Assembly: GCA_947174995.1 (NCBI GenBank)
Contig: CAMWLC010000005.1
Location: forward strand, 1 to 64,000
Reading direction: 5' to 3'
DNA length: 64,000 bases
Origin: an uncultured Porphyromonadaceae bacterium
GTDB lineage: Bacteria > Bacteroidota > Bacteroidia > Bacteroidales > Muribaculaceae
Numbering within the stretch: the stretch's first letter is position 1; every line of letters starts with the position of its first letter. Of the stretch, positions 15,236 through 24,624 are shown piece after piece. The position numbers were made by a program, and so were the translations under genes. The notes beneath the pieces were generated by a model that was given only the letters and a program-made list of their open reading frames with translations, had not been told where the DNA came from and did no database searches.

Positions 15236-16315
15236 TCAGTTGGAGGCGGGACCGTTGGCGTCAACGCCGAACACCATGTTGACCTGCGTGGAGCTGTCCC
15301 AGGAATCGTTGCCGGAGAGAGACTGCTCTGCAGCGAACACGATGGGCTCGATGCCTGCGGTGGAACCGGAAATCTGGATCGTATAGCGATAGATGTTTCC
15401 TTTCACCCATTGGGGAGACCAAGTGCCAACGATGTTACGCTCGAGAATGGTCTCGTTGTCCTTCATCACGGCGATAGTGAAGTGGATCTGGGCATTCTCA
15501 TTCTTGCTGGTGTCATACAGCTTCGGGATGAGGAAAGCCTCGGAAGTGGTCACTTCGCTGCCGGCCTTGTTCTCCACGAAGCTGTTGGCGGGCACGTTGA
15601 GCATGACGTAGGGAGTATTTTCACCCTTGGAAGTGAAGCCGCTCCAGTTGCCCGTGCCGACGTTGAAGTCAGCCTGGTTATAGAAGCCCGAGAAGTACAC
15701 ATTGGAGATGTACACCTTGTAGTCATCGGGGAAATCGGTAGTGAAGACAGCCTTGGCTTTGCAGAGGGCGTGCGAGAAAGAGAGAGACACGTCGCGGTTG
15801 CCGGACTCGAGGGCCGTGATGCTCTCGTTTTCGGCAGTCACGAGGTCGTGCTGGTGATTGGAGTCGCAGATGTACTGCGTGAGGGTGAGGGCACGGTTGT
15901 CAACGTTGGGATTGGTGGCGTCGAAGAGGCTGAACGCGGGGCTGCCCATGCCGTTAGCAAGCGCGATGTCAGCGCAGCTGTAGGCATAGAAGTAATAGGT
16001 GCAGCCGGGCACCCAGTAGCGCTTGCCGGAATACTCCCATTTGGAGGATCCGCTTTCCATAGTCTTGTGTACAGCTACACCGTTGAAGATCTGGATAGGC
16101 GTAGCCATACCGGGCTTGGTGTAATAGCCATATACATAGAAGTTGTCGAAAGTGGTGTTGTCAAGGTCTCCGTCAACCGCGCGGCTGGACTTGTTGACAA
16201 CATTCTCGAAGCCGATTACATTGCTCTGCGTACGGCTTACCTCCACTACGTCTTCCGACGTGCAGGCTGTGAGTGCCAATGCACCCGCAGCAAGGAAAAA
16301 CAAATGCTTTTTCAT
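15236..16315 (-). CDS. Fimbrillin-family lipoprotein (major or accessory pilin)
   Basis: The 359-residue protein has a lipoprotein signal (FFLAAGALALTACTSEDVV, lipid Cys near residue 18). The two fimbrillin beta-domains follow, with the conserved SHALCKAKAVF segment in the middle and a C-terminal strand region around YRYTIQISG. Bacteroidales type V pili are built from such lipoproteins after Arg-gingipain-like cleavage; an Arg (SSRAVD) near residue 45 could be the maturation site. It lies downstream of DUF5119 and DUF3575 genes but has its own promoter (16482-16489). Surface adhesion is the family role. Confidence 0.85.
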   Translation of the reverse strand: MKKHLFFLAAGALALTACTSEDVVEVSRTQSNVIGFENVVNKSSRAVDGDLDNTTFDNFYVYGYYTKPGMATPIQIFNGVAVHKTMESGSSKWEYSGKRYWVPGCTYYFYAYSCADIALANGMGSPAFSLFDATNPNVDNRALTLTQYICDSNHQHDLVTAENESITALESGNRDVSLSFSHALCKAKAVFTTDFPDDYKVYISNVYFSGFYNQADFNVGTGNWSGFTSKGENTPYVMLNVPANSFVENKAGSEVTTSEAFLIPKLYDTSKNENAQIHFTIAVMKDNETILERNIVGTWSPQWVKGNIYRYTIQISGSTAGIEPIVFAAEQSLSGNDSWDSSTQVNMVFGVDANGPASN

Positions 16316-16481
16316 GCGGACTGTTGGTATTAATTAGTTATTGCTATTTGTTCATTATCAAGATTAGATATTTATGTCGTAATGCGATGAGCATTTTCTA
16401 CGTCTTAGTGTAAATTGGCAATTTTCAAGACATTTCAGCTTTTCACGGCATCAGGAAAACTCCATCCTGCCGGAAACGCGA

Positions 16482-16489
16482 CAAAGTTA
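16482..16489 (-). promoter_or_regulatory. Fimbrillin promoter
   Basis: Minus-strand TAACTTTG with a TTTG -33 element 20 bases upstream (16510-16513) is a complete Bacteroidetes promoter. It leaves a leader of about 160 nt before the fimbrillin start, long enough for post-transcriptional control. Confidence 0.75.
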
Positions 16490-16544
16490 CTAATTTTATC
16501 TTTATTATGCAAACTCATGTTAATGGAATTTTTATGTTTTTATT

Positions 16545-17588
16545 TCACGAAGTGATCGGCAAGTCGACATCGACTTCACCCCAGCCCGACAGGTCCACGT
16601 CAAAACCGCTCGACGGGGAATGTGTCGGCTCATTCTGGTGGTCCTCGACGCGAATACCTTTCACTGTTATCACACCCCCGCGAGGTTGGTGCCTGAGCTG
16701 GTCGGCCACGTCGAAGTTAAACTCGAGTGTCGTGCCGTTGGTAAGGAGCAACTCAAGATTCAGGGTATAGGGACGATCCGGGGTATCCTCGTAAGCGCGT
16801 CCGTAATACTCGTCAGGAAATCCCGGAACACCGAATGACCTCACCCAGGCCTCGCATCCGAAGTTCTTGACTTCGCAATCATAAAGCACTATTACCGATT
16901 CGTCCGAGGTGCGACCGTCGCGCAGATAGACCGATTCGGCCATGCCAGCCAGGGCTCCACGCGCCTGAAGCACGTGTTGAAGTCCGTATTCAAACTCGTA
17001 GCGCACCACGTAAGTATACACCAACGGCTGCATCTTAATATTCATCGGCAGCGTCTGATGATACCCTATTTCGGGAACGCTTTTTACGAATGCGGAGAAA
17101 AGCGCGTCCGGAGGGTTTGACGTGCGGGTGTTGGGATGTTTCTCCAGGATATAGCTGATTGAGGAGCGGGAGCGCGGAGAAGCGGAGGCACGGGCCTCCG
17201 ACATGGAGGCGATGTCCGACAGAACGATATATTCGGTGTCGCCGTTGTAGAAGAGAAATGAGTGATCCCCACCCGGCATGACCACCACTTCCGCAGACAA
17301 CGGAGATAGATAGTGCTCGCCGTCCGGATGGTTGTCTACGTATTTCACAAGTTTCACCCACTCCGGCACACCGGGTCGGAGCATATCGTAATCAAAACCG
17401 TAGAAATCCGCTTTCCAGTCCGATGAATGACCCTCACCGTAGTCTCGCTCCCATTCCCGCTCCCACCGGAAGTTCAGGGCACTCTTCGGGTAATGGTCGT
17501 AGCACAACTCGGTGCGCTCGCACGACGTCAGTAAAGTCAGCGCGACGGGAATACCGGCTATTATGTTGTGTCTATTTACAATCTTCAT
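16545..17588 (-). CDS. DUF5119 lipoprotein of the fimbrial locus (FimB/Mfa2-like anchor)
   Basis: The 347-residue protein has a lipobox (LTLLTSCERTELCYDHYP); the C-x(5)-LCYDHP motif after the lipid Cys is characteristic of DUF5119/FimB-Mfa2-type proteins that anchor or terminate type V pili. The rest is beta-rich and ends in short acidic strands (VDLSGWGEVDVDLP). It is encoded 19 bp after the DUF3575 gene and before the fimbrillin gene, matching typical Bacteroidales fimbrial loci. Confidence 0.8.
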   Translation of the reverse strand: MKIVNRHNIIAGIPVALTLLTSCERTELCYDHYPKSALNFRWEREWERDYGEGHSSDWKADFYGFDYDMLRPGVPEWVKLVKYVDNHPDGEHYLSPLSAEVVVMPGGDHSFLFYNGDTEYIVLSDIASMSEARASASPRSRSSISYILEKHPNTRTSNPPDALFSAFVKSVPEIGYHQTLPMNIKMQPLVYTYVVRYEFEYGLQHVLQARGALAGMAESVYLRDGRTSDESVIVLYDCEVKNFGCEAWVRSFGVPGFPDEYYGRAYEDTPDRPYTLNLELLLTNGTTLEFNFDVADQLRHQPRGGVITVKGIRVEDHQNEPTHSPSSGFDVDLSGWGEVDVDLPITS

Positions 17589-17607
17589 TTTTTACGGCTG
17601 GATTTAT

Positions 17608-18735
17608 TCACCCGGGAATGCGCCACACCAGTGAGAACTTAAGCCTGAGAGGGCCGAAATAGTTGACGTATCTTGTGAGCTGATAGAGATAATGACCGTC
17701 CAGGGAACGATATTCCTTGTCTCGCGCCCGCAGATAGCCCACGCCGAGGCCGGCTTCAAGAGAGAAGTATCTGCTCATCGGCCACATATAGCCCGCCGAC
17801 ACGCCGACCAACGCCCCCTCCCCTTCATGTCCCTTCTTGCCGTTGCTAAGGTCATACAGACCTCCGCCGACAAATAGTCCGACATACATGCCGTGCCAAC
17901 GCTTGCGCTCCATGGGCCAGTATCGCACCTCAGGGATGACCGTGCCGATACGATACACCTTATGAGGGCCGCTCCTTGCCCACCACGCGCACTGCCATTC
18001 CGCGGCCACTGACCATCGCTTCCTGAACATCCATTCAAGCTCTATGTTCGGCATCAGAACCGCATATCCGAGCATATTGGTCTTGAGTGCGAATATGCTT
18101 CCGCGTATTTCTTTCTTAACGGTCACGCTGTCAACCGCTGCGACGGTCACGCTGTCGCAGGGCGCGACGATACCTTTCTCCACAGCCTCAGTCTCCGTCG
18201 CGTCACGGATGGAATCGGCAAATACGGACATCGCATTTCTTTCGTTGGATCCCACAACTGCGGACACCGCATCCATGTCTTCCTTACCCGGGTTGACCGG
18301 GCCTTCGACATTCACGATGCTCACCTTCACCAAGCTGCAGTCTCCGGGATGATTCCGCGTTATGAAATTATCCTCCTTAAGGCGCTTGCGGGTGATGAGT
18401 TCCGACTTCACGCGATTGGAACGTGTGCGGGCCTTCCCGGGATTCTCGGCATTGCTCCCCTGAGAAACATAATATCCGTCTACCTTGAGCGATATTTTCC
18501 GGTCTTCAATCTTCCCCTTGTTAAGCTCCACGTAGTCACAGAGCCTCTCCAACTCTTCGCCATTGTTGAAAACCGGCACTATAAACATATCTTTTCCCGA
18601 CGTGAACTGAAACGTGAACACGCTGTCGCCCCTTTCCTCGGCGCATACGGGAAACGCCAGTGCTGCAAGCATGCCCACCGTCACAATCACCTTTTTGGGA
18701 CTGAACCTATGTAATATGTCTGCAATAGTCGCCAT
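17608..18735 (-). CDS. DUF3575 outer-membrane protein of the fimbrial locus
   Basis: From ATG 18735 (MATIADILHRF; a GTG three codons earlier is possible) the protein has a signal sequence ending near VCAEE. A periplasmic region follows with an OmpA-like patch (LKVDGYYVSQGSNAENPGKA) and many Ser/Val repeats. The C-terminal half is a beta-barrel (DUF3575) ending in FSLVWRIPG. DUF3575 genes often precede DUF5119 and fimbrillin genes. A -7 box at 18866-18873 gives a leader of about 130 nt. An assembly or anchoring role is inferred from the locus. Confidence 0.8.
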   Translation of the reverse strand: MATIADILHRFSPKKVIVTVGMLAALAFPVCAEERGDSVFTFQFTSGKDMFIVPVFNNGEELERLCDYVELNKGKIEDRKISLKVDGYYVSQGSNAENPGKARTRSNRVKSELITRKRLKEDNFITRNHPGDCSLVKVSIVNVEGPVNPGKEDMDAVSAVVGSNERNAMSVFADSIRDATETEAVEKGIVAPCDSVTVAAVDSVTVKKEIRGSIFALKTNMLGYAVLMPNIELEWMFRKRWSVAAEWQCAWWARSGPHKVYRIGTVIPEVRYWPMERKRWHGMYVGLFVGGGLYDLSNGKKGHEGEGALVGVSAGYMWPMSRYFSLEAGLGVGYLRARDKEYRSLDGHYLYQLTRYVNYFGPLRLKFSLVWRIPG

Positions 18736-18865
18736 AAGCGTCACAAGGTTGTCAGATAACTCTGTATTTTCAGATACCTCGTAAGTGATATATATTCAAC
18801 AGGATAATGTCGTTCTATAATCGGAGGAACGCTCTATGAGATACCGTTCGATAATGTTAGTTATA

Positions 18866-18873
18866 CAAAATTA
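18866..18873 (-). promoter_or_regulatory. -7 box of the fimbrial operon
   Basis: Minus-strand TAATTTTG upstream of the DUF3575 gene, in an AT-rich 240-bp spacer. No further gene is seen in 18736-18947. Confidence 0.6.
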
Positions 18874-18947
18874 CAAAGTTTTTAGAGATTGTGCAACAAA
18901 ATTCTTGATTAAATTCAAATTTTAACATCTCCGGCAGAAAAAATCAA

Positions 18948-18974
18948 AAAGAGCGTTTGAATCAAACGCTCTTT
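18948..18974 (-). terminator. Terminator after the DUF4293 gene
   Basis: A 13-bp inverted repeat (AAAGAGCGTTTGA) is followed on the minus strand by T-rich sequence, five bases after the DUF4293 stop. Confidence 0.85.
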
Positions 18975-18978
18975 GTAA

Positions 18979-19434
18979 TCACCGGAGACGGTCCGCCGAT
19001 TCGAGAAGACGCTTGTCGGCATTGATTCTCTGCCAGGCCATGATGGTGGCCACGATTGCAAGGAAGGGAGCGCAGGCCATCTGTTTCCACACCACGTTTC
19101 CCCCCTCTATCACCTGATAGCCCAGATAAAGGCCGTAGCACACCACAGCCAGGTCAAGCACTATGCCGAACACGCACATATTCTTCTGCAAAGAGAGCTT
19201 CTTGAAGAGGAAAATCGTGACGAGAGGCACGGCCGCGGCGAGAATGGAGAGTACGAAAAATGCCGTGGTGGCGACGGGAGTTGCACCCGGCAGGCCGATG
19301 GATTCAAAACCCGAGGGTGAGAAAATCACCGTCTGTGTGGCCGTGTTGATCTGGGCGATCTCAGTGAAACTGAAAACACCCATCACCACGGCGGCTGTGA
19401 GAAGCAGTACTGACTGCCAGCGTTGTATAACCAT
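18979..19434 (-). CDS. DUF4293 four-helix membrane protein
   Basis: The 151-residue inner-membrane protein starts with MVIQRWQSVLLLTAAVVMG, the family's typical first helix. Three more membrane helices follow (TAFFVLSILAAAVPLVTIFL, VFGIVLDLAVVCYGLYLGY, ACAPFLAIVATIMAWQRI) and a short basic tail. The ATG at 19434 is supported by a -7 box 29 bases away (19464-19471). The function of this Bacteroidetes-specific family is unknown. Confidence 0.85.
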   Translation of the reverse strand: MVIQRWQSVLLLTAAVVMGVFSFTEIAQINTATQTVIFSPSGFESIGLPGATPVATTAFFVLSILAAAVPLVTIFLFKKLSLQKNMCVFGIVLDLAVVCYGLYLGYQVIEGGNVVWKQMACAPFLAIVATIMAWQRINADKRLLESADRLR

Positions 19435-19463
19435 TTGACGAGAGTTTTTAACTACAATATGTG

Positions 19464-19471
19464 CAAAGTTA
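19464..19471 (-). promoter_or_regulatory. -7 box of the DUF4293 gene
   Basis: Minus-strand TAACTTTG followed by GC. The implied transcription start near 19457 leaves only about 23 nt before the ATG at 19434. Confidence 0.7.
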
Positions 19472-19586
19472 AACAATTCTTTTGGTTTCTCAATCATTAT
19501 CAAAGTGATTTTTGGCCTACTGTTTGTTGTAATTGTATGAGGCGGCGGTTCCTGCTGTCTTATTGATTGTCACGAATTATAAAAAT

Positions 19587-21797
19587 ATGAGCCAATATTC
19601 CAAAAACTCTCCCGTTTACAGCGCCGAGATTTCCCGGCGCCTCGGCGAACACCGCATCGCGGATTCCATCACGTTGCTCCGCAAGGCTGTCGCAGCCGAA
19701 GAATTTTCCGACTTACGACGCCCGCTTGATAATATTGAAACCACTTACCGCCACCTTCTGAGGTATCTGATTCAGGGACTGCCGGACGAGGGGCGACGCG
19801 ATATGCTGACGGATTTAAAGGGAGATCTCCGCGACATTGCGCAGGAGATCGACCGCCGGATAGCCATGGTGGATGATTCCCGCCTTTATTACTCCACGGC
19901 ACGTCTGCTCGACTTGCGCAACACCGATCTGAGGGAGGTGCTCGCAAAGGGACGCGAACACTCCGCCACCATCGCGCTGGCGGTCTCGGCCGGTTCGGTC
20001 TCGCCCGACTTGTTGAAGGAAAAGGAGGCGGCATACGATGAGATATTCAATCGCATCTGGACTCTCGGGCCCGCCCGCAGGAGCGACCTCACGGTGTTGG
20101 CCGATACCGTCGTTGACCCCGACTCACCTTTTGATCTGAGTTGTCTTGTAATCTCGGCCCTTATGCTCGGGCTTTTGCAATATTACGACAGATCCAAACT
20201 CATGGCCCTGCTCGACATATACGAGCGGGTGGGAAACGAGCGCCTCAGCGCCCGCTCTCTCACGTCCATAGTGCTTGCCGTGAGAAGATGGAGCGAGCGA
20301 GTAAGACTCGACAGACGCGTTATGACACGCCTCGAAGCTCTTCAGGACTCCCTGGTGAGCTACCGCCGGCTGCGCGAGATCATTCTGAGCATAATTCGCA
20401 CGCGGGACACCGACCGTGTCTCCCAAAAGATGCGTGATGAAGTGATACCGGGGCTGATGAAGATGGGACCCGACATGCTCAGGAAAATGAAAGACAAGGC
20501 CGAGGACGGTCTGCTCTCCGACATCGAAGACAACCCCGAATGGGAAGAGATGATGGCGAAAACAGGTCTGTCGGAGCGTATGCAGGAACTCTCCGAGATG
20601 CAGAGCCAGGGGGCGGACGTGATGATGGTAGCTTTCGCCAACCTCAAGTCATTCCCCTTCTTCCGCACGATGACCAACTGGTTTCTCCCCTACACCTACT
20701 ATCATTCCCAGATTCACGGAGCAGACGGTCTCGGCGAGGAGAGCATGTCGGTGCTTCTTGAGTCGGACGGCGTGATGTGTGACAGCGACAAGTTCTCTTT
20801 CGCTCTCTCCATCGCCGCGATGCCCGAGGCAAGCCGCAAAATGGCCGTGAGCCAACTGGAGGGCAACATGACGCAGATGAAGGAGCAGCTCGAAGCCCGG
20901 CGCATGGCGAGCACCACTCCTAAGTTTGACGAGGAGGTGACCCGCTACGTGCACAACCTCTACCGGTTCTACAAACTCTTTCAGCGTCACGGAGATTTCT
21001 CGGATCCCTTCGCAAAATCATTCAATATCGCCGAGCTCCCCGTGATCGGCGACATGATGGCCGAACCCGAGATACTTCGTCTCGTGGGCGAGTTCTATTT
21101 CAAACGCGGCTATTACAATGAGGCCCTCCCCCTTCTCATGCGTCTCACGGCTGAGGATGGAGTAGACGGTCATCTCTGGCAGAAGATAGGATATTGCCGC
21201 GAGACCACCGGAGATTTTACCGGAGCGCTCGAGAGCTATCTCAAGGCCGAGCTTTTCAGTCCCGACAGCCTTTGGGTGGTGCGAAGGCTTTGCGCAGCAT
21301 ACAAGGCCCTGGGAAGATATGAGGAGGCCCTCCCCTACGCCGGCCGCATCGTCGGCGAGGGGGCGGAGTCGGAAAACATAGCGGATCTGCTCGACTACGC
21401 CGACATCCTGGAGCATCTCGGAAGACATGACGAGGCCCTCAAGGTCATGTATAAGGCCGACTACATATCGGACTGTGACATAGACGTGCGTCGGCGTATA
21501 GTCCGCGCGGAAATGAAAGCCGGGAGATACCTGAAGGCCTCGGAAAGCATAGGGCGCGTGCTCGCCTACGCTCCAACCGCTGCCGACTATATGCTCGCGG
21601 CGCATTTGCAGATGGTGCTCGGTGACCTTCAGGAGGCCTCCTCGCTATATCATCAGTCGATGGATCCGGGAGTGCCCGTGGAGGCATGGCGCAAAAAGGC
21701 TGTGGAAGATGCCCTGAAGGCTACCGGAGGGAAAATTGACATGGAAATCCTGATGCTGCTCATAGACAACCTCGTCTACAACTACGCCGGGGAATAA
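19587..21797 (+). CDS. Large TPR/alpha-solenoid protein, 736 aa
   Basis: From ATG 19587 (MSQYSKNSPV). The first 500 residues are helical and charged without a recognised domain. From about residue 495 there are TPR-type repeats (GEFYFKRGYYNEALPLLMRL; KIGYCRETTGDFTGALESYL; DYADILEHLGRHDEALKVMY). It lacks a signal peptide and membrane segments, so it is probably a cytoplasmic scaffold. It stands alone between divergent DUF4293 and convergent dnaA. The family is common in Bacteroidales but has no assigned role. Confidence 0.7.
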   Translation: MSQYSKNSPVYSAEISRRLGEHRIADSITLLRKAVAAEEFSDLRRPLDNIETTYRHLLRYLIQGLPDEGRRDMLTDLKGDLRDIAQEIDRRIAMVDDSRLYYSTARLLDLRNTDLREVLAKGREHSATIALAVSAGSVSPDLLKEKEAAYDEIFNRIWTLGPARRSDLTVLADTVVDPDSPFDLSCLVISALMLGLLQYYDRSKLMALLDIYERVGNERLSARSLTSIVLAVRRWSERVRLDRRVMTRLEALQDSLVSYRRLREIILSIIRTRDTDRVSQKMRDEVIPGLMKMGPDMLRKMKDKAEDGLLSDIEDNPEWEEMMAKTGLSERMQELSEMQSQGADVMMVAFANLKSFPFFRTMTNWFLPYTYYHSQIHGADGLGEESMSVLLESDGVMCDSDKFSFALSIAAMPEASRKMAVSQLEGNMTQMKEQLEARRMASTTPKFDEEVTRYVHNLYRFYKLFQRHGDFSDPFAKSFNIAELPVIGDMMAEPEILRLVGEFYFKRGYYNEALPLLMRLTAEDGVDGHLWQKIGYCRETTGDFTGALESYLKAELFSPDSLWVVRRLCAAYKALGRYEEALPYAGRIVGEGAESENIADLLDYADILEHLGRHDEALKVMYKADYISDCDIDVRRRIVRAEMKAGRYLKASESIGRVLAYAPTAADYMLAAHLQMVLGDLQEASSLYHQSMDPGVPVEAWRKKAVEDALKATGGKIDMEILMLLIDNLVYNYAGE

Positions 21798-21815
21798 ACC
21801 CTCCCGATGTCATAA

Positions 21816-21852
21816 GACCCCATCTCATAAAATTTCATAGTCACCGGGGTCT
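21816..21852. terminator. Hairpin between the TPR gene and dnaA
   Basis: AGACCCC / GGGGTCT arms with a long AT-rich loop lie between two convergent genes. The stem is short; it is a plausible bidirectional terminator. Confidence 0.5.
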
Positions 21853-21869
21853 AATAATTGAACGGAAGC

Positions 21870-23291
21870 TCAACGGCGGAGGGAGGCCTCGATGGTCTCC
21901 GCCGCCTGGGCTATCTCGCGGCTGAACGGAAGACGGTCTTTCACAGCGGAAATTCCGTGGAGCACCGTGGCATGGCGGCGATTGAGCTTGAAGCCGATGG
22001 CCGAGGAGGATAGTCCCGTGAGTTTGTTGCTCAGATACATGATCATCTGCCTTGCGTCAGCTATATCCCTGACCCTGCTCTTTGAGAATATTACGTCGGG
22101 ATTGAGATGGTAATACTCCGCCGTGGCATCCACGATCATCTCGAAATTAAGGGGCTTCTCAGCCGCAGGCTTGCGGATGGAATTTGCCATCACTGCCTTC
22201 GCGAGATCCACCGTGATGGGCACGTTGAGCGTTATGGAGCGTGTCAGAATACCCATCACCACACCCTCTATCTCACGCACAGAGTTAGTGGCCGTGTCGG
22301 CCACTACCGAAATCACATCCTCCGGGAGATGAAGGCCGTTCTTCTCCGACTTGAATGTAAGGATCTTGCGCCGTAGTGTGGCATCCGGCTTCTCGAGCTT
22401 CTCGGTGATACCCCATTTGAAACGGTCGATGAGACGGTCGGCTATACCCTCTAATGCCATAGGGGGACGGTCGCAAGTGAATACGAGCTGCTTGCCGTTC
22501 TGGTGCAGGTGATTGAACACCGGGAAGAGGGCGTCATCGCCCGTCTTGGTCTTGAGGGAGAGTTCCTGGAGATCGTCGAAGAGGAGCACGTCCATCTGCT
22601 GAAACCAGTTGATGAACCCCGGCACCTTCTTCTGTATCACGGCATTGGCATATAGATTCTGGAACTGTCTCAGAGTCGTGAAAAGCACCTTAGCGTTGGG
22701 ATTGCGCTCCTTGATGCGTATTCCGATGGCCTGAATCAGGTGCGTCTTTCCCACTCCGACATCACCATAGAGGAAGAAGGGGTTGAAGTCAGACTTGTCG
22801 GGATGGTTGGCGATGTATTCCGCGATGGTGAAGGGGAGGCGGTTACTGTCGCCCACACAATAGTTCTCGAAGTTGAGCGAGGAATTGAGCTGAGGGTCGA
22901 AGCTGCGTCCACCCGAGGCGCCCTGCGTGCGCTGCGTCCGCATGGCGTCCGGCTGCTGGAGTGACTGAATGAAGCGACCGTTGACGGCCTGACTCTTCGA
23001 TGGACTCGAAAGCGTGACGCGGGCTGCGGAGTCGTCCGCTATTATACCCACCTCATAATTGAGCTTGATACCCTCTCCGAACACCCTGCGAAGCGCCGAA
23101 CTGAGGAGATTGTAGAAATCATCCTCATATTTCTCATAGAAAAACTGGCTCGGGAGTCCGATGGTCAGACGGTTGCCTTCAAACTTCAACGCCTTGGCAC
23201 AAGCGAACCATGCGTCATAGCGGGCCTGCCCGATATTATCGCGGATAATATCGAGACAATGCTGCCATTTCATTTTGAAGTCTTCCGTCAT
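21870..23291 (-). CDS. dnaA: Chromosomal replication initiator DnaA
   Basis: The 473-residue protein has the four DnaA domains: N-terminal DnaB-interaction domain (WQHCLDIIRDNIGQARYDAW), a variable linker, the AAA+ domain with Walker A GDVGVGKTHL and Walker B VLLFDDLQEL, and a C-terminal HTH domain with the signature RHATVLHGISAVKD. It binds DnaA boxes and opens oriC. No cluster of DnaA boxes was seen by eye in the adjacent intergenic sequence, so oriC may lie elsewhere. A second ATG 18 bases inside the gene is an alternative start. Confidence 0.97.
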   Translation of the reverse strand: MTEDFKMKWQHCLDIIRDNIGQARYDAWFACAKALKFEGNRLTIGLPSQFFYEKYEDDFYNLLSSALRRVFGEGIKLNYEVGIIADDSAARVTLSSPSKSQAVNGRFIQSLQQPDAMRTQRTQGASGGRSFDPQLNSSLNFENYCVGDSNRLPFTIAEYIANHPDKSDFNPFFLYGDVGVGKTHLIQAIGIRIKERNPNAKVLFTTLRQFQNLYANAVIQKKVPGFINWFQQMDVLLFDDLQELSLKTKTGDDALFPVFNHLHQNGKQLVFTCDRPPMALEGIADRLIDRFKWGITEKLEKPDATLRRKILTFKSEKNGLHLPEDVISVVADTATNSVREIEGVVMGILTRSITLNVPITVDLAKAVMANSIRKPAAEKPLNFEMIVDATAEYYHLNPDVIFSKSRVRDIADARQMIMYLSNKLTGLSSSAIGFKLNRRHATVLHGISAVKDRLPFSREIAQAAETIEASLRR

Positions 23292-23602
23292 CGTTGAATT
23301 TTGGAGTTTGAGTGATTATGTGGTCTCCGCGCGGAGACATTCGGAGTATCCAACTCCTACCCTCCCCTTCGTGTCCCTGACACAGCTGTGGCCCCTTGTT
23401 TTGCCTACGGGGGAACGTCACTGCAAAATAACAACAAAAATTCTTATAAAAAAAATGCTCCGCAGCTTGCAAATTTCGTCTCATTCGCAATATGGCTGAT
23501 TTTCAATTGCAGTGTAAAAATATGACAGGCGTTATTTAGATTTTTTTCTAAACAACGCCTGTTTGCATTTCAGCCTCGGAAACCCCGTGTCGGGGTTCGT
23601 TA
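23292..23602. other. 311-bp spacer upstream of dnaA
   Basis: No gene is visible. The spacer holds a hairpin (23525-23562, arm ACAGGCGTT), a second small hairpin AACCCCG/CGGGGTT (23581-23597) that can terminate mlaD transcription, and an AT-rich tract (about 23425-23460) compatible with a dnaA promoter. No canonical TAnnTTTG box was found close to the dnaA start. Confidence 0.5.
23525..23562. terminator. Hairpin terminator between mlaD and dnaA
   Basis: Arms ACAGGCGTT and AACGCCTGT continue with TTTAGA/TCTAAA after single-base bulges, followed by T-rich sequence on the plus strand and an AT-rich tract on the minus strand. It separates mlaD from dnaA. Confidence 0.6.
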
Positions 23603-24505
23603 TCAGAGCAACTTGATGCTGATGTATCGCTTGGGATTCTTCTTAATGTCCACGATCAGTGAGTCGACGTCCGCCGCCACACGGTTGAGACGGTTGTAGA
23701 GCTCGGGATCATTCGTCATCATGCCGAGAGTGGAATTGGGGTCGTTGAGCCGGGCGGAGAATTTGGAGAGGTTTTCCGTAAGCTCGTTCACATTATCCAC
23801 CGTAGTCTGGAGAGGAAGCGTCTTAAGCTGATAAGAGAGGGCACCTAAATTTCCGGTCACCGTGTCGAGCGTGGCCGTGATCCGGCGTGCATTCCCCATG
23901 ATGGCCGGTAGCTGTCCACCCACGCTCCTGTCCAGGCCCTGGGTGAGTGAGGCCGCCGAGGCAGTTATCTGATCCAGACGCTTGATGGAATTTGCCAGGG
24001 CCGGATCGGCCACGAGCATATTTATATTGTAAAGTATTGAATCCAGCTTGGGAAGCAAAGTCGTGATTTGAGGCATCACGTCCGTGCTCAGCGAACTCAT
24101 GAGGTCGGAGGCGCGCCCGGCCTCCACCGTACCGCCGACGGGAAGCATCTTGCTTCCGCTGCCCAGGATGAGATCCACGTTGGGCCCGCTCATAAGTGTG
24201 GGCGTCAGCACCGCTTTCGTTCCCTCGGGTACGCGGAGGTTCTTGTCAAGAGCCATGACCACCTCGATCTTGCCGGGATGCTCATAATTGAACTTGATTT
24301 CCCTCACTTGTCCCACCTTGAATCCCTGTATGCTCACTGGTGCCGACACCGCAAGGCCGTCCACCTGGTCATAATAGGCCACATAAAAGTTGGCGGGCTT
24401 GAAAAGATTTATTCCCTTCAGATAGTCGATTCCGAAAATCAGAATCAGTATGGCGATTACTACGGAGAGACCGATAGTCAGCTCCTTGGTAAACATTTTT
24501 TTCAT
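23603..24505 (-). CDS. mlaD: MlaD/MCE-domain lipid-transport protein
   Basis: The 300-residue protein has one N-terminal membrane anchor (LTIGLSVVIAILILIFGIDY) followed by a single MCE domain (about residues 38-115; VDGLAVSAPVSIQGFKVGQV, PEGTKAVLTPTLMSGPNVDL). A long helical C-terminal region can form the pore needle. MCE proteins form hexameric rings that move phospholipids between the inner and outer membranes. It follows the amidase gene in the same direction; a hairpin in the 119-bp spacer may reduce read-through. Confidence 0.9.
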   Translation of the reverse strand: MKKMFTKELTIGLSVVIAILILIFGIDYLKGINLFKPANFYVAYYDQVDGLAVSAPVSIQGFKVGQVREIKFNYEHPGKIEVVMALDKNLRVPEGTKAVLTPTLMSGPNVDLILGSGSKMLPVGGTVEAGRASDLMSSLSTDVMPQITTLLPKLDSILYNINMLVADPALANSIKRLDQITASAASLTQGLDRSVGGQLPAIMGNARRITATLDTVTGNLGALSYQLKTLPLQTTVDNVNELTENLSKFSARLNDPNSTLGMMTNDPELYNRLNRVAADVDSLIVDIKKNPKRYISIKLL

Positions 24506-24572
24506 CTTGCCTCGGTATTGATAATTTTATAGTGGTTGTCCGGCGACAAAAGGCCGCCATATATATAACGCA

Positions 24573-24611
24573 AAAAAAGGGACATCGGTTAAAAAAGATT
24601 GATTCCCTTTT
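24573..24611 (-). terminator. Weak hairpin between the amidase and mlaD genes
   Basis: Arms AAAAAGGGA and TCCCTTTTT, separated by about 20 bases, can form a hairpin ending in a T-run on either strand. It could attenuate transcription from the amidase gene into mlaD. Confidence 0.45.
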
Positions 24612-24624
24612 TCTCGGTGCGGAG

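Noticed and set aside
15185..16333. A 382-aa open frame antisense to the fimbrillin gene
   Set aside because: It is the shadow of the fimbrillin coding strand. The fimbrillin frame has a lipobox, family motifs and a matched promoter.
23292..23602. Possible oriC next to dnaA
   Set aside because: No cluster of DnaA boxes was found by eye, only AT-rich sequence and hairpins.
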